NCBI GenBank assembly: GCA_036936605.1
Contig: JAUPFV010000005.1
Coordinates: 236,497,770-236,561,769 of the forward strand
DNA length: 64,000 bases
Source: Limnanthes douglasii subsp. nivea
Taxonomy: Eukaryota; Streptophyta; Magnoliopsida; Brassicales; Limnanthaceae
Direction: 5' to 3'
Made by a program: the position numbers and the translations under genes. Numbering within the stretch: the stretch's first letter is position 1; each line of letters starts with the position of its first letter. The notes below the pieces were generated by a model, which searched no databases, was not told the DNA's origin, and saw only the letters and a program-made list of their open reading frames with translations. Positions 1-11,330 of the stretch are shown piece by piece.

Positions 1-2783
1 GGACATCTGGAACACCATTCAAAACATAAACTCAGAAGAAGCGGTTGGAATGGATGGCTTCAATAGGCATCTCTTTACTACCTGTTGGAAAATTATCAAA
101 AAGACTTATGTAATGTATTTTCTTATTTCACTAATGGTGAGGACATCCCTAAGGGTATATTAGCTACTAGAATATGCTTAATCCCTAAGATTGAAAACCC
201 TTCTTATTAGCATCAGTATATACCTATCAGCCTATGTTCCATCATGAATAGAATAATGACTAAGTTACTGAATAATAGATTGTATCTACTTTTTCCTAAA
301 ATGATCTCTGAGGTGCATGGAGCCTATGTAACAGAAAGATCGATTCATGACAACATGCTAATAGAAAATGAACTTATTCATGACATTAGAAGGAAAACAA
401 AAGCAGGAAACATTGTCATCAAGGTGGATATGTCAAAATCATTTGACAATTTTTCTTACAGCTTCATAATCAAAGTATTACAATGCCGTGGTTTCAACAA
501 CAAAGTGATAAAACTAGTCAGCAATCTCATAAATGCTGTTTTTGCATCTATTCTAATAAATGGAGAATCAATTAGCTTTTTTAAACTTAAGAGAGGAGTT
601 AGACATGAGGATCCCTTATCCCTCGGTTTATTCATTATGGCATAAAATATTATACTAAGAGGCCTTAATGCACTGTTCGATGCTGATAACTCCTTAATAT
701 TCTCTAATATAAGCAATATAATCATCTCAAGTTTAGATTTTGCAGATGATCTTTTAATTTTCACTAATGGAGTAACTTCTTTTATGGAGACAATTGGGAA
801 TTTTTTGCAGGTATATCAAGAAATCTCAGGACAATCACTAAACAAGACAAAAACAAAGATTACTACTACAACAAACATGAAGAACACTAGCAATCCAAAC
901 TAGTTTTAAAACATGTTATCTCCCTACTACTTATATGGGGATAACACTAAGTCCTCATAACGAAGCAGCCAATTTTCTCCCTTGCTGGATAAAATTAAAG
1001 ATAAGATAAGTAGTTGGGATGGAAAAAGATTATCATATATAGAAATACTTACATTAATTAACTTTATACTAATGTCCATTCATTTGTATTGGTTACAGAG
1101 CTGTTGGTTGCCTCCTACTATCATTTTAAAGATAGAAAGATTTTTGAATAGGTTCCTTTGGGGATCTAGCAATAAAGAAAAAAAAATATATTGATCCTCC
1201 TAGACTGTAATTTGTAAAACATTTAGTGAAGGTGGACTAAATGTAAGAAGCATTCAAGACATTCAAATAGCATTCTCCTGCAAGTTGTGGATAAAATTCA
1301 GAGAAAATAATTCTCTATGGGAAAAGCTTCTTAACATCTATTGTTAGGGAAGTCATCCACTTCAAATTAACTACTCCAAAAAAGGCTCACAAACATAGAA
1401 GAGGCTGACTAATATAAAAGAACTTGTTGAACATAATATGAAGTGGATCATAGGACAACGTAATGTTGACATGTGGCTGGAGAACTGTATGGCAGACCTC
1501 CCCTTATCCACCTAAATTATAACTCTAACAATAGTTGGTTCTAAAAGAGTGATGGTTAAGTTTTTGTGGGAAAATAATAGCTGCAATTATAGTAATCTAC
1601 AACCTTTATGAACTGAGTTCAACATTAACCTGATTTTAAAAACTAGCATTAAAGAATAGTTTAAAGATGCTATCCACTGGATTCCTTCAAAAATAGGAAA
1701 ATTTAACATTAAAGAAACATTGCAGATGATCATACCTATGCATAGAAATTCCTCTCCTATGAGAAGCTACAGAACCAAATAACTCCAAGAAAATTTTCTT
1801 TTCTTGCTTGAGGACTTATAAAAAACATAGGTAATTCAATTATGCAGATAAAACACATAATCGTGGCATCTAAGTGCCAGTTCTGTCAAAATGTAGAATC
1901 TAAAGATCATCTCTTTTGTCTCATGTACATTTTCGTGGAGTATTTGGAACTATTTTGCAGGAATTCTTAAAGTAAATATTCGCAGCTTTATGATCAGTAA
2001 AGTACATGTTCAAGGTTTGGTTCTAGTCCTCACCTAATAAAACTCACATTAAGACTATCCTCCCAACAATTTTAAGTTGGGATATATGGCAACAAAGAAA
2101 TAAATTCAAGATGAATGGGGATTCATTTTCAAAAAATTTAACAATCAAATATATAACAAACATGATAAACAGTATGGATCAGTTAAATCGTTTAAAGAGC
2201 AAGCATTGGAAACACAATGAAAAATGACACAATTACTTTAGGATGCACCAATCACCTGAAGATAAGAAAGAAATTTACTTACCTTACCTGGATACCACCT
2301 ATCCCATGGATATATAAACTTAATTCAAACGCTTGTTGTTTTACATCTGGAGAATCAAGTGGAGTTGTGGGCGTTCAAGATAACAAATGAAACCATCATA
2401 CATGGTTATGGATACAACTATGGCAAGCTACCACCCATTAAAGTAGAAGCTCGAGCATTACATGATGGCCTACATTATGCAAAATCAAAGGATTAAAGGA
2501 AGTAGACGTAGAAAAATATTCTAAAATTTTAGTTTCTCGTATTGCACCTGGAAATTATCCTAAACACCTAGAATCTATATTGTATAACATTAGATCTCTT
2601 ATTACTAATAACATGATTCTTCATCACATCTTTAGAGAACAAAATCGAGCAGTAGACTGGCTTGCTCGATGGACTCTGAGATGTAAAATGAAGATTGACT
2701 ACACTACGTTTAAAGCTCCAACGCAATTAGAAGAAATCTCATTTTTAGAAAGTCTTCAAATTGGCTATATCAGAGTTGAATAA
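1..2783 (+). pseudogene. LINE (L1-like) ORF2 remnant: reverse transcriptase plus RNase H
   Basis: This is the decayed second ORF of a plant L1-type non-LTR retrotransposon; the 5' part lies outside the window. The reverse transcriptase palm is readable. Bases 1-100 (frame 2) resemble the conserved block with GMDGFN. Frame 1 then carries IPKGILATRICLIPKIENPS (about 145-205), a stop at 208-210, and an open stretch from 244. VKVDMSKSFDN stands for the first catalytic Asp block, and FADD, the plant LINE form of the YxDD box, lies at about 739-750. A stop at 643-645 interrupts the same frame. A poorly preserved zinc-binding region follows. The RNase H domain ends the protein at 2300-2783 (ILHHIFREQNRAVDWLAR). 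There are many stops and at least one frameshift near 100-118. No poly-A tail or target-site duplication was identified. Confidence 0.85.
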
Positions 2784-3528
2784 TGACTTACCTTATCTGA
2801 TTTGCAGGATCACTAAAACTAGAGTTTAAGTCACAGACACCTAAATCTCTCTGTCTCCTGGAAAATGAACAAAGAAAAGAAAGTCAAGGAGTAGGAATTA
2901 AAAAAATACTCTTAAGTCTCCAAAATGGGGATTCCAACTTCTCTGGACTAATGATACAGAGAAAAAAGCTAACGATCAAGTGGATGAAATCTCGGTTCCA
3001 GTATTCAAGATGAATATTCGTATATCCAGATGTTAGAACTTACACAATAAATCGAACGGGTTGAAACGATTAAGCTAAATCAAATTGTAGCGGTAACCGA
3101 AGCTATGATTCTTCCCTAATCTGCTTAAGGAAATCCAAAAATCATCGTAAGAAAACCTCAAGTTATGATTGTTTTGGTTTCAATTCTTTAAATCTATTTG
3201 ATCGTTCTTAAATTAAAGCAAAGCAGAAATAAATCTCGTAAGCCTAGCTCTGGCTCAAAAAATCCATTTAGGAAAAAGAAAATTTCATTTTTCCAGAAAT
3301 ACCATTTTTAATGACTCACCGTGAGACAATGAACTTACTAAAATTACTTAGTAAAGTCCAGACTATTTCTTTGGTTAAATATATAAAAAAATTAACTTTA
3401 AAAAAATTGATTCATCTATGTGTCTCATTCTACGTTAAGTTTAGATTTTTGTTTTTAATATATAAACGATCATGCTCTATTCATAGAGTAAAATGTAAAT
3501 GTTTTTTGCGACGACAATAATGTAACTA
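2784..3528. other. LINE 3' flank and AT-rich spacer
   Basis: I recognise no gene here. The first 200 bases may be the 3' untranslated region of the LINE. The rest is AT-rich and its short open frames match no family I know. Sequence just before 3529 shares a few bases with the sequence before 5660, so the long terminal repeat annotated next may begin slightly earlier. Confidence 0.5.
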
Positions 3529-3871
3529 TGTCATGAAATTCAGACTTCAAATTCTACTATTTAGAGTCCGAAAATATTATTTTACTGGTTTTAATATTTT
3601 ATTTTATTTTAAAATCAATATTTTAATTAATGAATCAAATCTGATTGCATTCATATTATATTTGATTTCTATTTTTAATATATTTATTGCATTTTTAAAA
3701 TATTTTATTAGGGTTTTGGATGTCTCACATATAAAGCATCGTATACCCTATTTTACCATTAGACTTTGATTAATAGAATTTTGAGATTAATCTCTGAGTC
3801 TCCCTTATTCTCTAACCTAGGATTAGGGTTCTATCTTTGTTTATTTCTTTGAATCTTCAGCCACGCTATCA
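3529..3871 (+). repeat. 5' LTR of the non-autonomous element
   Basis: This copy aligns along its length to 5660-6009. It shares the blocks TTTTACTGGTTTTRATATTT, TTAGGGTTTTGGATGTCTCA and TTCTCTAACCTAGG. It ends two bases before the tRNA-Met-type primer-binding site. Divergence from the other copy is considerable, so the insertion is old. Confidence 0.65.
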
Positions 3872-3872
3872 G

Positions 3873-3885
3873 TTGGTATCAGAGC
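3873..3885 (+). other. Primer-binding site, initiator tRNA-Met type
   Basis: TTGGTATCAGAGC directly follows the left LTR. TGGTATCAGAGC is complementary to the 3' end of plant initiator tRNA-Met and primes minus-strand synthesis in many plant copia and gypsy elements. A second TTGGTATCAGAGC occurs near 4234, which may be an internal duplication. Confidence 0.7.
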
Positions 3886-4278
3886 CTCAGTTCTTGCTAC
3901 GTGGTAAGCATGTTAATGAATCCTGATTTCATCTAATTCAAGTTCTTAAGGAGAAAACAACATCTATGGTCAGGAAGATCTCGAAGAACGTTTGGTATGA
4001 GGGGACACACAAAGCGTTTTCATGGCGATCGTATTGACCAGTTACTGGAGGAGTTTAAATTGACTACCAATCATCAGATGAAGGTAAAACTTGCTTATTG
4101 AGATGATGTCTCATGCTATGAAGAGATTTTTGAACCATTTTGTTTTTCATCGACTAGGAGGTATTGTTTTCAGGCTATGAATTAGGGTTTCATCTATCGT
4201 TGATTCTTCTTCAATTTCCGTCGCGTCATTAGTTTGGTATCAGAGCGACAGAGCTCCTACAACGTGGGTTAAGAAGAT

Positions 4279-5500
4279 GTGCCGCCTAATAGAACCGCTC
4301 GCGGGAAATCCCCTACTCCAATCGTAGAACCAGTCTATCAGGAGGAGATGGAATATCAATTTGGCGAGATATGTGAACGGATGAATTCGTTACGATATCA
4401 AATGAAGGAAGCGATGGAAGATATAGAGAAGATGACCGCCACCGGATTTCAAACTCTAATCAGAAATTCAAAGGCGAAAGTCTTTTTTACAGAATCCAAC
4501 CATAGTCATAGCTACAATTTGGAAAACCGTAAGGGGAACTAAATCCATCAAGTAGTTGATGGTGACATAGAGTAGTCGTTGATACTCGACTATCCACTCT
4601 TTGATGAGTATGAGGCTGACTACCATGGTGAAATTTCTAATGAAACTTGGTCTGAATAGGGAGATCCAATTTATGATGCCTACGACGATGGGATTGAAGA
4701 GAAGAGTGTTGATGTTAAAGAATGGGATAATGAAGATCTAATTTATGTTGAGGAGAAACTTGTAGATCAAAAAATTATCTCTGACTTCAGTACACCATAC
4801 TACATCACTCCATAGATTTTGTTGAAGAAGGACTGCGAAGTAGTAGCTTTTATCGTGGAGATGCGCCTTCCAGGTATTTTTGGTTATTCAACAATTGAAC
4901 CCTTGTTTCGGTTCTTTGTGGATGCATATTGTCGTGTAGTGAAAATATGAGATGATATTTTTGTATTTGATATTATGAACAAATTGCTAGAATAAAATAT
5001 TAGTGTTTTAATAGATAAAAGGTTAGGTTTTGTAATAGAACCTGGAGGAGTTTTGGGTGATGGTTGGGGAAATAAAAGAAACAATAAAAAGTTAAAAGTA
5101 GAAGATTATAGTGTTTTTAATCTGCTAGCAAAAATATACCCTGAAGAACTTGAGAACCCAACTATTATTCAACAAAGAGGAATTGTTCCTTTCTGCAAGG
5201 GTTATGATGTGATAAAACAAGCAATGTCTGGAACTCGAAATTCAACAAATTTTTACACGCGCAAGGGTGTTGTTGTGCTTAGTAAATGGGTTGATAAAGC
5301 TAACATAGAACAAGTGGTTGGAATATAGCTTGTTACTGATGATCACAATGATGCTAAGGACATGGTAAAGCGAGACAAAACTAGAAAACCACGTCTTGAC
5401 AAGAGCGACATCATTCAGATTATCACCTCTCGCACACTTATGCCAGTACTGATAGCAATTGGAGGTGAAAACGTCAATGTTTTTGCAGTTCTTTCATTGT
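4279..5500 (+). pseudogene. gag-like coding remnant
   Basis: An 87-codon open stretch begins MPPNRTARGKSPTPIVEP, a proline- and arginine-rich start typical of plant gypsy gag proteins. A helical segment follows with Glu- and Met-rich heptads. After the stop near 4540, another frame gives an acidic stretch (LDYPLFDEYEADYHGE) at about 4590-4650. A third open stretch at 5053-5328 includes [20 protein letters not shown]. These acidic and lysine-rich tracts are common in gag-only plant elements, but I cannot place them in a named domain. No CCHC knuckle or catalytic motif is visible. Confidence 0.45.
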
Positions 5501-5659
5501 ATCGAATTTGAGGTCGAATTCTTCCCAACGAGGAAAGGGAAGGATGATGTATCGAATACTGCGGACAGACTGGTTTCTCGCTCAGGTATCAGAACTAGAC
5601 GAAATTGGTACTCAAATTGAACGTCTCGACAATCCCAATAACTGTCAAAAGCGTGACTA

Positions 5660-6009
5660 TGTCACGAAATTCGAACTTCCAATTTTACTTTTTAAGGTCC
5701 CAAAATCTTATTTTACTGGTTTTGATATTTTATTTTATTTTATTTTAAAATCAATATTTTAATTAGTGGATAAAATCTAATTGCATTCATATCACATTTG
5801 ATTTTTATTTTTAATATCTTTGTTATATTTTTTAGAATGTTTTATTAGGGTTTTGGATGTCTCATATATAAAGCATCTTATACCCTATTTCACCGTCACA
5901 CTTTGATTTACAGAATTTTGAGATTATTTCTCTGAGTCTCCATTATTCTCTAACCTAGGGTTAAGTTTCTATCGTTGTTTCTTTCTTCGAATCTTCCACC
6001 ACATTATCA
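5660..6009 (+). repeat. 3' LTR of the non-autonomous element
   Basis: This is the right-hand partner of 3529-3871, 350 bp long and ending in ATTATCA. It has the same order of blocks, with small indels in the A/T runs. The bases after it do not match those before the left LTR, so no target-site duplication could be confirmed. Confidence 0.6.
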
Positions 6010-6279
6010 GCTTATCTGGGCATTACAACTATTGGTAGCGTTTTCACTCCCTTAGCAAGTAAACTCAACGGTCTTCTACAATTCCTTTGTAAGTTCTTTT
6101 CTCATTTTGCAGTTCAAAAAAATTTAAAGAGAGAAACTTAATTTTCTAGAGGGAGAAACTATCCCTTATCTTCACTATCGACTTCAATCACCGATCATAT
6201 TTTCTTCTCCTCCACCACTTCAACCACCGCGACTCTTATCTCTCGGTGAGACTCCGGTTTTGTATATTCATCGCCAAAA

Positions 6280-8640
6280 TGCTTTAACCGAGAACGGTTG
6301 GCTGAGTCTGTCTTAGATGAAAAAAGAAAAGAGCTAGGGTTGCTGCTGGGTTACCTTCTTTCGAGAGCACAGTTAAAGTTACTCAATCAACTAATTACGA
6401 GGGCATTTTTCCATATACCAAACGTATATCCCATAGGAACCCTCTTTGACCGCCCAATCGTTCACTTCTCAGAGTCACTCATCAAGGTAATCTCAATCGC
6501 AAGGAGCCACTAGTCACGAGAATCTTTCGACTTTCAAAGTAATGGGATCCGACTTAAAAGAGAATACTCCTAAAATTGACAAGGAAATGCAAATATAACG
6601 CTAATCCCTCCAGGGAGCGAGGAGCAACTCAACCAATATAGTATTCTAATAACTTCCTTATAGAATCCGACCTGGGAAGGAAATAATGAACCTCAACCAA
6701 CTGAGCCCTCTGAATATTCTTAGATGCCTTCCAATAAAAAAAAGATGAGGATAATATAACTTCTCAGCATACCAAACCTTCGGCATCTAGTTCGAAGGTG
6801 ATGGAAGAAAATCTGGAGGATACTAGTGAAGACTCTCCCTTGGAGACATGTTGTCAAATTGGAAAGACTTCGAAGCCAACCAAGAAGAAAACTTTATAAA
6901 AATAAAAGCAGTAAGGATGGTAAAGGCAAAGGCAAGGCCCCCAAAACAGAATACAAAATACTTCATCAATCTTTGATCATGCGTATAAGGCCAACCTTTG
7001 CAATGGTCAGTTTCAAATACCTTTTAGCCCTTAACAAGATCTCTTATGTTTATTTATATGAAACCGAATTGGATGTTATGCCTCTGAAGTGAGGATTCCC
7101 TGAAGAAGTTAAAGTTAGACTGCTAACATCAAGAGAATCCCGTATGAGTTAAGGTTCCATGGAGCTAGACATTTATTCTGACGTGCTAAATTAGGGTCTT
7201 CGGTTTCCCCTAGACCCTAAGATCGTGAACTCTTTTAGCTTAGTATGATTGTGTCCGAGTCAGGCTATTCGGAACACCTGGTTACCTTGATTTCCTGTAT
7301 TATGGCATTTAGGCTGTTAAAGATCTCAATGCCAATGAAGCAATTCGTTGCTATTGCGGAGTTGTCTTGGAATTCTTAAATTCCCTTATATTTATTCAAC
7401 ATGGGGAATGAATTCATTGTGATGGATGACCTACTAGAAGATAATGAGCTATGGAAGAGTTAATTTCTCTTCAATAACAGGTGATGGGAGAATGGTAAGA
7501 AAATTACCTCTCAAGGTAACCCGAGCAGGCTCACCAGATTTTTAAAAAATACATGTAACCCTTTGAAATCCTACTCTTCCTTAAATATATAATTTTCATG
7601 ACTTGTTTCTAATCGTTTTCTTTTGACAGCTATCTCGAAGCCTTACATGAATTATCTCGAATATGTTAAGGTCATTTTCAGGAGGTTAGACCATTGGGCT
7701 GAGGTGAAATGGTCTAATGGCTTTCATTAATGTTTCACTCCCATTAAATTGGTATGAAGTCATCTTTGGAGGATTAACTCCGAAAGGGAGTTAACTTTCG
7801 GAGTTAACATGAGAACAATTGACTACTCCCCCCCCCCCCCCCCGACCATCTCTTATTTTGAAGAGAGTTGAGGTTGCATATGGTAAAGTATTTCTTCCCA
7901 CCAGGAATAGAGCCCTCAGTTATCGGAACAAGAAGGATAAGAAAAATAAGCAAGGCACAAACAAGGGTGTCATCGAAGCTGGAACCAAAGAGCAGCTAGA
8001 TGAGATTGATGAATCTTTGTTAGCTGATGTTGCCGCCACTGCTGAAGATGGTGAAGCACCCACAAATCTTCGAAAGTAAGCATTGAAGTAACATAAGAGA
8101 CAAAAAAAAACCTCAAATCGTTCAGAGATTGTCCTCTGTTCAAAAATTATGCCTAAAAAAATACCTATTATTGATCATCCATTAATAGTCACCAACCCTC
8201 CTTCTCCATTATTACCCACACTTGAGAGGAAGATATATGAAGATGATAATCTTATGGGAGGTATTGGGGGGTTTAACTTTGATGCATTTGAGAAGGACTT
8301 TCCCGAATCCACAAGTAATGCCACAAATGTGGTGTTTGATGGTGAGCCCTTCGAATTGTCAAAGGAGAATGACATGTTGGGGTATTTAGTGTTGAGTTTT
8401 ATGAGGCCCGTAGTTGAGCTGGAAAGAAAGGTTAAGTCCCAAAATGATTCCATTACTTCTCTTTAGGAAGAAAATAAAAGTCATAAAATATCTCTTGAAG
8501 AGAAAAAAGTGAGGCCTAATCATCTAACTAAGGAAGTCAGATAAATCAATGAGGAACTTGTTCGCGAAAATTTTACTTAAGAAAGGCTACAGTCAACCAG
8601 TTTCGAGGAAAATGTTGCTTATGAAGGGCTACAGTCAATC
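6280..8640 (+). pseudogene. Antisense ORF (Transposase_28-like) of element A
   Basis: This is homologous, domain by domain, to the antisense gene of T1. The start region reads LTENGWLSLS (T1: KGGWLNLSELER), followed by VAAGLPSFES. The core, 7000-7450, contains SFKYLLALNKISYVYLYETE, GLRFPLDPKIV and LCPSQ, and then SQFLF and WENGKKI (7485-7510). A 75-bp intron is inferred at 7555-7629 (donor ATGTAACC, acceptor TTTTGACAG). Downstream, 7819-8079 is Lys/Glu-rich and 8149-8466 gives FNFDAFEKDF, VVFDGEPFELSKENDMLGYL and a VELERKVKSQNDSI coiled coil, all matching the T1 C-terminal part. Stops and frameshifts are frequent, so no full product is possible. A run of 16 C at 7828-7843 lies in the linker. 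Confidence 0.75.
7555..7629 (+). other. Inferred 75-bp intron in antisense ORF A
   Basis: Donor ACAT|GTAACC and acceptor TTTTGACAG|CTATC interrupt the homology to T1 at the same site as the T1 intron. Joining the ends gives a serine codon followed by a segment with conserved Y-L spacing (MNYLEY here, GDYLKA in T1). The segment is AT-rich, as plant introns are. This is inference from comparison; there is no transcript evidence. Confidence 0.5.
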
Positions 8641-8649
8641 AGTTTCAGA

Positions 8650-8900
8650 ATATGTTATGGATTCATACGATCCATCGTATTTCAGATACTCTGACTGAAT
8701 CTACCTCACAAGATCCTTCGCAGCTTACCTATGGGCTTTCAAAGCCTTAATTTCTCCTTACAAATGATCTCGCTCATCTTTCATGAGAAGTATTTCTTCG
8801 GTTTCGTTATTTACATGTGATGTGTGAACATGTTTCTCTTCGGTCCTAACCCTCTCATTCTCTAGGGGAGGATCTATCTGCATTTCATGATTCATCATTC
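8650..8900 (-). pseudogene. gag N-terminal scrap of element A
   Basis: Read on the - strand from an ATG near 8882, the segment has a glutamate-rich helix ending EILLMKDERDHL, then a stop, then GEIKALKAH. This aligns with EYTVEERDRLKCEIEALRAEK near the start of T1 gag. The spacing to the primer-binding site at 8962-8985 is also that expected of a gag start. Two further stops follow, so it is not functional. Confidence 0.5.
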
Positions 8901-8961
8901 GAAGGAAAATCTTGTATGTCATGTTTTGGATTTTATTATCAGGGTACCTTATTCAATAGCT

Positions 8962-8985
8962 CCCATTGTATTCGCCAATCTAGTT
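8962..8985 (-). other. Degenerate primer-binding site of element A
   Basis: The reverse complement reads ATTGGCGAATACAATGGGAG, against ATTGGCGACCACAGTGGGAG in T1 and T2. It marks the inner edge of a former 5' LTR, which would extend rightwards from about 8983. That region is AT-rich and no partner LTR was found near 6010-6270. Confidence 0.5.
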
Positions 8986-9399
8986 ATGATAAATTACATT
9001 TGAAGGGTGTTTTGGTAATATGTAAAATAATATTAAATGTAAAGTCGAAATTACATAAATAATTGAGAAATAAAATTACATCTTATTAAATACATACTAA
9101 AAAGTATTTATAGATTGAATTTAGTCTAATGGGTCAAACCATACATATAGGCCATACCGAAAGTTCAAAAAAACTATTTGGACTAAAAATAGATAAATAA
9201 GTAAATACATTTAATTATTGTTATTTAATTACGAAATAGGCAACACCCCTTCGTCAGAAATGTTCCTCGAATAATTATGACCTCTTTATATATATGTCCA
9301 TCGAAAATTTCTGACCTCATAAACAGTAATATGAAATTTTTTATATATTTTCTTATTCGTCTAAAGTTATAATAATTTTGGTTTTATATTTCTTATAGT
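8986..9399. other. AT-rich sequence, possible decayed 5' LTR of element A
   Basis: No gene is seen. The position next to the element A primer-binding site makes it a candidate for the former 5' LTR of that element. A stretch with GGGTCAAACC and AGGCCATAC near 9130-9160 vaguely recalls, on the opposite strand, the GACCCRT...GGCCC blocks of the T1 LTR. Confidence 0.3.
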
Positions 9400-11330
9400 G
9401 TGGTGGACTTTTAAGAGCCTATCTTGCATCCTATGGGTCACCGCAGATCAGTCATTAACTGCAACACATACTTCAAGTGCATTGCTAGTCAATCTTGATT
9501 GTTTAGTCATGTAGACATTTAGTTGCCACTTTAGATAAAAGTATTAAAAAAACCTCCGCCATTAACCTACAAAGAATAAGAAGTTGGTCTTCTTTGGACT
9601 TATACCACCTTAAGATATCAATAGGATTTTTTTGCATCATATTAATCTGAATCATATGAAGTGTTAAAATATGTGGTCATTTCATTGTTAGCTTGATGAG
9701 CTTCTCTTTTCACACTTTTATTTAGCATTACTACTTCCATATAGTTATTAATGTTTTGATTTCTTCCTCTCCTCTTATTATTACTATTATCCGCTACATT
9801 TGAAGATATAGCATTTATATTTCTCACGTATTTGTCAACATATTCATTACACATTTTATAAAAACAAGAGTAACTTTCTTGAATATAGTCTTGCTATTTA
9901 TATGTTTTATTACTGAGTTTTATACTTTTATAAAATTACTCATCTAGCAAGACAAAACCCACCCACTTTTAAAAGGATAAAAATACATCCAATAGTATAA
10001 GCGTATGGGATGGGATGGAAATACTTTTCAAAATTTTCTTTCATACTAGGAACCGGTTTGAGATATACATTCTTATCCTTATATGAATTTATATACATAA
10101 CAAGATTAGTAACATTAAAAATAGCCAAATGAACGTTAAGAGTATAATATTTCGTAGAAAAATGTATAGTGGTATCTTCAAATGGCTTCAAGAAATGTAA
10201 TATTGAAGTCAAATAATGCAAATGTTGACCATAATAGAAATATAATTATTATAATGTTGGCTAACACTGTTATATATATAAAAAAAAAGCACGTCTAAGA
10301 ATATAATATGTAGATTTTCATCTAGTTTCAAAATCTAAAACTAATTTTCTATATTTTTTTCCATTGATCAAAATCTTTTATGTTTAATCTTTCAGTCTAC
10401 AACCTAAAGCGAACATAGTAGGACCATTTTCGTAATAAGCTCGATATAATTAGAGAATACCATACTTATTTTATCTTTTGCAATCAATTGAAGTATATGT
10501 CATAGACAATTAGTGTGAAATATTTTAGGAAAATCAAGTTTACAATCAATTTTAACAAAATCTCTAGTTGCTTCATTTGCAGATACATTATCGAACAAAA
10601 TTGACAATAATTAATTTTTTTAATTTTAGAATCATGCATACACTTTAAGAGACTATCTCCAACTACAGCACCAATATGTTTGCCAATAGCACAAAATATA
10701 CAATTTTTCATCTAGAATCTATCCAATATAAAGTAACACATATAAAATCAGATTCAAAAAATATTGTTATATAACTAATCAAAAAATATTTTCATACAAA
10801 TTTAATATTGTATCATTAATGATTTGTTGTTAGTTTTTAGGATATTTCATAGCTCTTGATCTTATAGAGCTAAGTGGATGTGTGTGGCTCTTAGGTTGAG
10901 CTCATATTTCATGAATTAACATATTTTCAAGAGTCTTCAAAATTAAATGGTTGTACATTACCAACATCATATATCATGGTTTTTTTTCTTATATGCATTT
11001 TTATTAAAAACAAATGCATTACCAATATTCAGATCTATGGTTATATTCAATGCTTCAAGAATTTTAGAAGGATCTTTAATTTCGTAATTAACTAAGTGTC
11101 TTGACATAACTCTAATGTTTTTATTTGATTTTCCAGGCTTATATGTATATAATTTTTCACATAATTTACACTTAGCTATATGATCTTCAGGTTTCGCAAG
11201 AAATTGTTCTCATACCCGAAATGTTTTCTCTCTAGGATTTGATTCACTGCAACCGGTGACACCGCTAGCATGGGAAGTACGTGTTTCGAAGCTTGGATTT
11301 TATAGACCAATATCTATAGTTACATTCTTA
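9400..11330 (-). pseudogene. hAT-family transposase remnant
   Basis: Reading the - strand from right to left, 11200-11040 encodes a BED-type zinc finger (CKLCEKLY followed by SRHLVNYE), the N-terminal DNA-binding domain of plant hAT transposases. At 10711-10484 GKHIGAVVGDSLLKCMHDSK recalls the segment before the first catalytic Asp. At 10221-9940 FLKPFEDTTIHFSTKYYTLN and SMKENFEKYFHPIPYAY match the helical block before the C-terminal domain. At about 9610-9480 MAEVFLILLSKVAT matches the start of the C-terminal dimerisation domain (PF05699), whose usual ASESAFS motif is broken. Frameshifts and stops separate the pieces. Terminal inverted repeats and an 8-bp duplication were not located. Confidence 0.7.

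Larger units (their letters stand above)
3529..6009 (+). mobile_element. Non-autonomous LTR retrotransposon with gag-like remnant (LARD-like)
   Basis: Two direct repeats (about 3529-3871 and 5660-6009) flank roughly 1.8 kb. Both begin near TGTCAYGAAATTC and end ...TTATCA/CTATCA, consistent with TG...CA ends. Just inside the left repeat is TTGGTATCAGAGC (3873-3885), the classical plant primer-binding site complementary to initiator methionine tRNA, which fixes the orientation as +. The interior has gag-like sequence but no recognisable protease, reverse transcriptase or integrase, so the element could only move in trans. No polypurine tract or target-site duplication was found, so the LTR starts are uncertain. 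Confidence 0.65.
6270..8985 (-). mobile_element. Tat-lineage gypsy remnant (element A), pol deleted
   Basis: The parent element lies on the - strand. Reading leftward from 8985 there is a degenerate primer-binding site (reverse complement of 8962-8985, ATTGGCGAATACAATGGGAG) matching the T1 site ATTGGCGACCACAGTGGGAG. Next comes a gag N-terminal scrap at about 8900-8650, then the antisense gene on the + strand (6280-8640). Protease, reverse transcriptase, RNase H and integrase, which should lie between gag and the antisense gene, are absent. A large internal deletion is therefore inferred near 8640-8650. The 3' LTR side is not recognisable beyond 6270. Confidence 0.6.
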
